Of a DNA stretch of 5,251 bases, positions 5,110 to 5,251 are shown piece after piece. The notes under the pieces are model-generated. The model searched no databases. It saw nothing but the letters and a program-made list of their open reading frames with translations, and was not told the DNA's origin. Origin of the DNA: Candidatus Ozemobacteraceae bacterium (GTDB lineage Bacteria > Muiribacteriota > Ozemobacteria > Ozemobacterales > Ozemobacteraceae); NCBI GenBank assembly GCA_035373905.1, contig DAOSOK010000077.1, positions 1-5,251 of the forward strand. The letters are read 5' to 3'. Both the position numbers and the translations under genes were made by a program. Numbering within the stretch: the stretch's first letter is position 1; each line of letters begins with the position of its first letter.

Positions 5110-5251
5110 CCGGTCAATCCCTTCCGTGACGGCCTGACGAGGCCCGCAAGGATCGTGACGGCCGCCCAGATGTCGAGTTTCGACATCGCATCCGGATGGT
5201 CGCCGGCTTCTTCGGGCGGCATCAGGACATGCGCCAGGGGACCGAGCGGTC
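5106..5251 (-). CDS. C-terminal end of an unrecognised protein (N-terminus outside window)
   Basis: A frame open from the right edge gives 47 residues (PLGPLAHVLMPPEEAGDHPD..., then MSKLDIWAAVTILAGLVRPS, ending RKGLTG) and stops at TGA 5106-5108. The stop overlaps the arfB ATG in the four-base ATGA arrangement, which is typical of coupled operon genes and supports its reality. The stretch DIWAAVTILAGLV is hydrophobic and could be a short final membrane helix with a positive tail (RPSRK), loosely reminiscent of the end of Yip1-type membrane proteins, but this is too short to identify. The function is unknown. Confidence 0.6.
   Translation of the reverse strand, partial: PLGPLAHVLMPPEEAGDHPDAMSKLDIWAAVTILAGLVRPSRKGLTG

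Overview
This is a GC-rich bacterial window (roughly 60% by eye) with densely packed, conserved genes and very recognisable sigma70-type promoters. The gene set (CheC-type chemotaxis phosphatase, Pth, cofactor-independent phosphoglycerate mutase, guanylate kinase, an exported FecR-domain protein, and the GGQ ribosome-rescue hydrolase ArfB) points to a free-living, motile, probably Gram-negative-type environmental bacterium. I cannot assign a phylum. A little-cultured lineage is possible, but that is a guess.

Layout. (1) Positions 1-550, minus strand: the first 183 codons of cheC, running off the left edge, with a promoter at 583-611. (2) 681-1298, minus strand: pth, with a near-consensus promoter placed so close to the start codon that the mRNA may be leaderless. 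(3) 1299-1507: a divergent control region between pth and gpmI. It holds both promoters and a perfect 12-bp inverted repeat whose right arm fills most of the gpmI promoter spacer. (4) 1508-3654, plus strand: gpmI and gmk, overlapping by one base and probably one operon driven by a full-consensus promoter. (5) 3691-4506, plus strand: an exported FecR-domain protein with its own promoter, which has a long spacer containing a run of seven C. (6) 4507-4683: a convergent intergenic gap with two strong GC hairpins, one just past each gene end. (7) 4684-5251, minus strand: arfB, translationally coupled to the C-terminal end of an unrecognised gene that enters from the right edge.

Functionally the window mixes central metabolism (gpmI, glycolysis), nucleotide supply (gmk, GMP to GDP), translation quality control (pth recycles peptidyl-tRNA drop-off products; arfB hydrolyses peptidyl-tRNA on stalled ribosomes), chemotaxis signal termination (cheC) and an envelope protein of unknown role. 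Most of it is ordinary housekeeping. The points worth checking are regulatory: the inverted repeat in the divergent promoter region, the possibly leaderless pth transcript, the homopolymer tracts inside promoter spacers, and the paired hairpins at the convergent gene ends. I saw no mobile element, CRISPR array, tRNA or rRNA.
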